The notes beneath the pieces were generated by a model, which saw only the letters and a program-made list of their open reading frames with translations, was not told the DNA's origin and did no database searches. Below, piece after piece: positions 6,409-10,688 of a stretch of 10,688 bases of DNA. How positions within the stretch are numbered: the first letter of the stretch is position 1; each line of letters opens with the position of its first letter. The stretch comes from Shewanella sp. Lineage in GTDB: Bacteria > Pseudomonadota > Gammaproteobacteria > Enterobacterales > Shewanellaceae. The DNA is taken from positions 1 through 10,688 of the forward strand of contig SDWK01000050.1 of the NCBI GenBank assembly GCA_004195335.1, written 5' to 3'. Made by a program: the position numbers and the translations under genes.

Positions 6409-8727
6409 CTATTCAGCTCTAGGTTTTCGCCAAAAGAAGGCCCCGATAGCAGGCAAAATAATTATGGCCCCTAACATATTTACTAAAAACATAAATGTCA
6501 GAAGAATTCCCATATCCATTTGAAACTTAAGTGCCGAGAAGAACCAGGTGCTCACACCAATCGCCAATGTTAACCCTGTAAATATAACCGCGCTGCCCCT
6601 TTCAACTAAGGCCTCGTAATAGGCTTCCTGAACTGGCATCCCATCTCTGAGTTTCACCGCCATAGTTGAAAGAATATAGATGCCGTAATCGACACCAATT
6701 CCCACACCTAAGGCAATAACAGGCAGTGTGCTCACTGCCAGACCGATATCGAGCTGCGTCATCAGTGCCTGCGCTAATGTTGATACAACATAAAGCGGTA
6801 GTACCACAGATACGGTTGCCCTGAGCGATCTAAAGCTGATTAAGCAGAGAATAAAGACGGCTCCATATACGTATATCATCATAGGTAACTGTGCTTCTGC
6901 CACCGCCTCATTCGTCGCAGCCATAACACCGACAGGACCGGAAGCCAGTTTAAACTTTAACTTATCCGAGTCCATTTCAGCCGCGAGGGTTTTAACTTTA
7001 TCGATCACCAACTCAATGGTTTCGGCCTTATGATCTTTTAAGAACAGATAAACAGGCATGACAGAACAATCACCATTGAGCAACCCCGAGGTCGTGGGCA
7101 CTCGTCCAACAGCTTGCACTAAACTAGCCGTTGTACGCGGTAACACTTGCCACTTTGGATTACCCTCGTTGAAACCGGCATTAACCCGCTTAGCAACAGA
7201 CGCTAAGCTTGCGGTCGCCTCCACACCAGGCGTGTTTCTTACCAACCATTCGAATTCATCAATTTCCGTTAAGACGGAATGATAAGTACAAGCTTCAGGA
7301 AAGGCTTCTACGATCACAGTCATCACATCGGTCGTAATCGAAAATTTATCAGTGATATAAAAAGTATCCTGATTATATCGAGAATCGAAATGGAGCGCTG
7401 GTGCGCCGCCTTGTAAGTCACCCACCTTCATCAAACTGGCTTGCTGCGCACCCAGAGCGTAAAGCCCGGTAGTGATGAGCAACACCCAGATAGCATATTT
7501 TGTCGTTGCAAACTGAGACAGTTTCTTCCAAACGCGATTTATCCGATCATTGGCGGGGTCATGTGATCTCTTCGGCGTTGCAACCTCCACAAAAGAGATA
7601 ACTAAAGGTAATAATATCAGGTTGGTGAGAATGATTACCCCGACGCCTAAAGAAGCCGATATCGCCAACTCCCGAATAATACCGATATCAATCGCCAGCA
7701 GGGTTAGAAAACCCACAGTGTCAGATAAGAGTGCGATTCCACCCGGGATCAACAAACTGCGAAATGCCGAGGCAGCAGCAGATTTAGTCGACTTGCCATC
7801 AGCCACTCTGCGTCTGACCGCATTGATCATCTGCACGCTGTGACTTACACCAATAGCAAACACCAAAAAAGGGATCAAAATTGACATAGGGTCTAAACCA
7901 AACCCAACCACGGTCAGTAAGCCCAGCTGCCAAACCACGGCGATTAAACTACAAGCGAGTGGCAAAAAGGTCAGTACCAGCGATTTTGAAAAAAGATAAA
8001 CCATGATTGCGGTAACGATGATAGCGATCAGGAAAAAAAGCATGACGCCTTTAGCACCATCGGCAACATCACCTGCCATCTTGGCAAAACCGATAATATG
8101 GATCTTAATGTCATCATTTTCATACTGGGTACGCAACTGCTGTTCAAGCTGAGATGCAAATGCCAGCGTGTCCAAAGGCTCCCCAGTTTGAGGATCGAAA
8201 TCCATCAACTGAGCCTTTACCATAGCCGCCGAATAATCCTCCGCAATGAGTCGTCCTACAATACCCGCCTTTTCAATATTATTTCTTACTACATTGAGGC
8301 CGGCTGTGGTTGTAGAGAAGTCAGCTGGAATAACAGGGCCACCGGCAAAGCCATCTTCGACCACCTCAGTAAAACGCGTCGATGGCGAATAAAGTGACTT
8401 GACCAGTGCCCTGTCGACACCAGGGATGAAGAACAGCTCATCGTGTACATTCTTTAACGCATCAAAAAATTGTTCGTTAAAGATGTCTCCACTTGTATCT
8501 TCAACCGCAACAATAATGCTGTTAGCACCACCAAACTGTTTTTGATGCTTAAGGTAAGTCTGCATATAACTATGATTGAGCGGAATGTTCTTAATAAAGG
8601 CAGCATCCATTTTTAGGTTACTTGCCTGAAAACCTAAGAACACTGTTGCCACTAAAAAAACAAGAATAACAAAGGCTCTATGCCTGAATAGATAGGATTC
8701 AAGTCCATTAACCATTTTATCTAACAT
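6409..8727 (-). CDS. RND superfamily (MMPL-like) inner-membrane transporter
   Basis: The 772-residue protein has the duplicated RND layout: TM1 at about 18-36, a periplasmic domain to about 226, TM2-TM6 at about 227-381, TM7 at about 411-427, a second periplasmic domain to about 612, and TM8-TM12 to the end. It belongs with single-chain exporters of the COG1033/MMPL type, many of which move lipids or other hydrophobic molecules using the proton gradient. TM10 carries the relay motif GVDYGIY with Asp680. The equivalent TM4 position reads GVSHSVQ (Ser295, His296), so only one half has the acidic residue. The second periplasmic domain has just two cysteines, Cys480 and Cys554. The ATG at 8725-8727 has AGGA at 8736-8739, 8 nt upstream; Met5 would be too far. 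It starts 13 bp after the propeller gene, suggesting coupled translation. Substrate unknown. Confidence 0.88.
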   Translation of the reverse strand: MLDKMVNGLESYLFRHRAFVILVFLVATVFLGFQASNLKMDAAFIKNIPLNHSYMQTYLKHQKQFGGANSIIVAVEDTSGDIFNEQFFDALKNVHDELFFIPGVDRALVKSLYSPSTRFTEVVEDGFAGGPVIPADFSTTTAGLNVVRNNIEKAGIVGRLIAEDYSAAMVKAQLMDFDPQTGEPLDTLAFASQLEQQLRTQYENDDIKIHIIGFAKMAGDVADGAKGVMLFFLIAIIVTAIMVYLFSKSLVLTFLPLACSLIAVVWQLGLLTVVGFGLDPMSILIPFLVFAIGVSHSVQMINAVRRRVADGKSTKSAAASAFRSLLIPGGIALLSDTVGFLTLLAIDIGIIRELAISASLGVGVIILTNLILLPLVISFVEVATPKRSHDPANDRINRVWKKLSQFATTKYAIWVLLITTGLYALGAQQASLMKVGDLQGGAPALHFDSRYNQDTFYITDKFSITTDVMTVIVEAFPEACTYHSVLTEIDEFEWLVRNTPGVEATASLASVAKRVNAGFNEGNPKWQVLPRTTASLVQAVGRVPTTSGLLNGDCSVMPVYLFLKDHKAETIELVIDKVKTLAAEMDSDKLKFKLASGPVGVMAATNEAVAEAQLPMMIYVYGAVFILCLISFRSLRATVSVVLPLYVVSTLAQALMTQLDIGLAVSTLPVIALGVGIGVDYGIYILSTMAVKLRDGMPVQEAYYEALVERGSAVIFTGLTLAIGVSTWFFSALKFQMDMGILLTFMFLVNMLGAIIILPAIGAFFWRKPRAE

Positions 8728-8740
8728 CTTAAGGATCCTA

Positions 8741-9763
8741 TTATTTTATTTCGAAGAGGCCTTTCGTGCCAGCCACCCAAATATGTCCCTGTGGATCTTG
8801 ATTAATAGCAACTAGGTTCTCTCCCTGTCGCTGATGAATAATCTTACTTTCTCCCTCAACGGGTACTTCGATGATCACACCGGCATTGCCGACTAAAATT
8901 AACCCACCGGCATTGTTCGGCAAAGCGCCGTTAATCGTAGACTTGACTGGTAATGACACCTCTTTCCAACTGCCCATATCAAGATCAGCTTCGAAAATGT
9001 GACCTCGCAGCCCCATGACGAAAATTGTGTTTTTGAGTTGAATCAAATTGAACAATGACCCTTCGTAGATAAAGTCGACTTTGGTCCATAACTTGCCTTG
9101 ATTAGCTGAAACGGCAATTAATCCAAGTTCTCCGACCATAATAAGCTGACCGTTAGACAGCGCACTTATGCGGTTAAAGTGCGGAAGCAAGGCACTGCGT
9201 TCACTCAGGTAGATAGCCTCATCTTCTGCCTTTAATTCGGCTAGATAGCTGATATCCTCCTCAAAAAGTAACTCCTCGTGGAATTCGCTTAACCAAGTTT
9301 TTCCGCCGTCAGCGGTTCTATAGAACAAGCCATAAGCACCTATAGCAACACCATTTAGTTCATCAAAGAAAAAAATATCCATTAATGGTTTTTCTATCTC
9401 TGGTGACCCCATCTGTAACTGCCAAGTCAGACCGGCATCTTTGGTGTGAATAATGATCGCATCATGACCAACCGCCCAACCGAGTTCAGGGGTAATAAAA
9501 AAGACTTTCGTGAGGTGGGCTTCTGTTGGCGTTGAAACTTGCGTCCATTGCCCCTCTTTCTCACTATCAAAAATAAAAACGTGTCCACGTTCACCTACAG
9601 CAACCGAAGTGGTCCCTTTAGTTGCAATATCGAGGATGATTGAATCGATGGCTAATGGCTGAATTTGAGTACTTGAACTGTTTGCATCACTCGCCAAAAC
9701 AGGTGATATAAAAAGAGCAGCGATTAAATAAACAGAAACAAATCGAAGCATGCTAAACAACAT
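8741..9763 (-). CDS. Secreted YCF48/BNR-like seven-bladed beta-propeller protein
   Basis: Residues 1-25 form a Sec signal peptide (basic start, hydrophobic core, likely cleavage after PVLA at 21-24), so the 340-residue protein should be periplasmic. Seven copies of a G-x-x-G or related blade motif follow: VGERGHVF (57), VGHDAIII (98), IGAYGLFY (141), VGELGLIA (210), MGLRGHIF (250), VGNAGVII (291) and AGTKGLFE (331). Two Asp-box motifs, TKDAGLTW (107-114) and TADGGKTW (150-157), are typical of BNR/YCF48 propellers. The family includes the photosystem II assembly factor Ycf48, but bacterial members beside RND genes have no settled function. An acidic, probably helical insert lies between blades 3 and 4 (about 158-195). 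The ATG at 9761-9763 has AAGGAA 6 nt upstream; Met5 fits less well. It lies between the DUF1329 and RND genes, suggesting an accessory role for the pump. Confidence 0.85.
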   Translation of the reverse strand: MLFSMLRFVSVYLIAALFISPVLASDANSSSTQIQPLAIDSIILDIATKGTTSVAVGERGHVFIFDSEKEGQWTQVSTPTEAHLTKVFFITPELGWAVGHDAIIIHTKDAGLTWQLQMGSPEIEKPLMDIFFFDELNGVAIGAYGLFYRTADGGKTWLSEFHEELLFEEDISYLAELKAEDEAIYLSERSALLPHFNRISALSNGQLIMVGELGLIAVSANQGKLWTKVDFIYEGSLFNLIQLKNTIFVMGLRGHIFEADLDMGSWKEVSLPVKSTINGALPNNAGGLILVGNAGVIIEVPVEGESKIIHQRQGENLVAINQDPQGHIWVAGTKGLFEIK

Positions 9764-9782
9764 ACAGACTTCCTTAAGAGAT

Positions 9783-9809
9783 AGAGGGGCACCCTATTGA
9801 TGCCCCTTT
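9783..9809. other. Intercistronic hairpin between the DUF1329 and YCF48 genes
   Basis: AGGGGCA (9785-9791) and TGCCCCT (9801-9807) form a 7-bp stem with a 9-nt loop, extendable by a G-T and an A-T pair to 9783-9809. The T-run (9807-9810) lies on the plus-strand side. For the minus-strand operon the hairpin is followed by CTCTATC, not T residues, so it is not a standard terminator there. It may protect or process the mRNA between cistrons, or lower expression of downstream genes. Confidence 0.6.
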
Positions 9810-9821
9810 TGTATCGGAGGA

Positions 9822-10688
9822 TTAACGAATACCGGCACGTCTTAACGCCGCGGGGGTGAAGTTAGCTTCACTCAGCTTGGCATCAAAATTATACATACGG
9901 CCTTCGTTATCGAGTCCCATTGCTATATAACGACGAGATTGAAGATCATGGAAGACCTCAAGCGTAGTCCAATGTGTAGGAACTTCGTAATAGTTAATAG
10001 CATGCGCAAAGGCAACACGGTATAACTCATCACGATTATCATAAATATCGGCTAGCGATACCTGCCAGGAGTCCTCATCAATGTAGAAAGTACGCGTCTT
10101 GTAGATATGACGCATGCCCTCTTTAAGCTGAGCTTTGACAACCCAAACACGATGCTTTTCCCAACGTACAAACTCAGGATTCACATGACCGGGATGAAGA
10201 ATCTGGTCGTATTTGAGTTTATCCGAATGTAGCTTGTAATCGTTGTATGGAATGTAGACTTCCTGCTTACCGATCAACTCCCAGTTATAACGAACTGGAG
10301 AGCCGTTAAACATGTCAAAATCATCCGTTGTCCTAAGACCATCAGACACTGACCCTGGCGTATCGAAGGCCACATTAGGCGCCTTACGCACACGGCGTTG
10401 TCCTGTATTGTAGGTCCACGCCTGACGAGGTAACGCTTCTTGATCCATGGTCTCTTTAACCAGCAGAGCCGTGCCCGCAAGACGAGCTGGCTGTGTTACA
10501 ACCTGTTTAAAGTAGAACAAGGTATTTGAAGCATTTAACTCATCTAAAGTAATCTCAGGACGAGAGTACTGAAAACGTATCTCTTCAGCAGTTTCAACCA
10601 AGGTATAGCTACCACTGGCCGTTGGTGCGGCTTGACTACGGGAAGTTTTAACATCCACACCACGGAAACGCAGCACATGGTTCCAGAT
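9822..10688 (-). CDS. DUF1329 family protein, LolA/LolB-like (3' part only)
   Basis: The frame is open from the right edge, so the gene continues beyond the window. The 288 visible residues begin IWNHVLRFRGVDV, and full-length DUF1329 proteins are about 450 residues, so roughly a third, including any signal peptide, is missing. A GTG codon at 10674-10676 is internal, not the start. Family-like segments include AWTYNTGQRRVRKAPNVAFD in the first third, a central stretch rich in Tyr and Trp (KHRVWVVKAQLKEGMRH) and the C-terminal FTPAALRRAGIR. DUF1329 domains are related to the LolA/LolB half-barrel fold that binds acyl chains, and members are secreted to the periplasm. It is the first visible gene of the operon with the propeller and RND genes. 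Binding of a hydrophobic substrate is inferred from the fold; the ligand is unknown. Confidence 0.85.
   Translation of the reverse strand: MWNHVLRFRGVDVKTSRSQAAPTASGSYTLVETAEEIRFQYSRPEITLDELNASNTLFYFKQVVTQPARLAGTALLVKETMDQEALPRQAWTYNTGQRRVRKAPNVAFDTPGSVSDGLRTTDDFDMFNGSPVRYNWELIGKQEVYIPYNDYKLHSDKLKYDQILHPGHVNPEFVRWEKHRVWVVKAQLKEGMRHIYKTRTFYIDEDSWQVSLADIYDNRDELYRVAFAHAINYYEVPTHWTTLEVFHDLQSRRYIAMGLDNEGRMYNFDAKLSEANFTPAALRRAGIR

Noticed and set aside
8098..8397. Plus-strand open frame of 99 codons inside the RND gene
   Set aside because: It lies fully antisense to a clear transmembrane protein gene, has no recognisable domain and no convincing ribosome-binding site. Other plus-strand frames in this window (for example 809-1000, 4806-5021, 7550-7843) were rejected for the same reason.
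10674..10676. GTG as the start of the DUF1329 gene
   Set aside because: The frame stays open to the window edge, upstream residues (IWNH) fit the family, there is no Shine-Dalgarno requirement to invoke, and a start here would leave only 284 of about 450 residues.

Overview
The window looks like chromosomal core DNA of a gammaproteobacterium, most likely Shewanella or a close relative in the Alteromonadales. The reasons are a class 2 (membrane-associated) PyrD followed on the same strand by a zapC-like start, a 1614-residue NAD-dependent glutamate dehydrogenase of the GdhB type, and a moderate base composition (roughly mid-40s percent GC by eye). The genus call is an inference from remembered family features; no search was run. 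All genes found lie on the minus strand, so transcription runs from high to low coordinates.

Reading in the direction of transcription: the window opens inside a DUF1329 gene (9822-10688, 5' end outside the window). After a 58-bp gap containing a hairpin comes a secreted YCF48-like beta-propeller gene (8741-9763), then, 13 bp later, an MMPL/RND-type 12-TM transporter gene (6409-8727). A strong intrinsic terminator (UUCG loop) 5 bp after its stop closes this unit. The three genes look like one operon for an envelope transport machine of undetermined substrate: an inner-membrane RND pump, a periplasmic propeller and a LolA/LolB-like periplasmic protein. In related cassettes a DUF1302 outer-membrane protein often precedes DUF1329; here that position is outside the window.

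Next is a 265-bp intergenic region with a plausible sigma70 promoter for the glutamate dehydrogenase gene (1299-6143), with a CRP-like palindrome near -60 and a second palindrome near -41. The dehydrogenase gene ends in an intrinsic terminator whose U-tract lies 6 bp from the Shine-Dalgarno of pyrD (220-1239).

Downstream of pyrD is a regulatory stretch (56-219) with a helically phased cluster of six GATC sites, a three-fold repeated octamer and a near-consensus sigma70 promoter. The promoter points at the first 18 codons of a probable zapC gene cut by the left edge (1-55).

The best candidates for something under-described are the DUF1329/YCF48/RND cassette and the phased GATC array upstream of the cell-division gene promoter.
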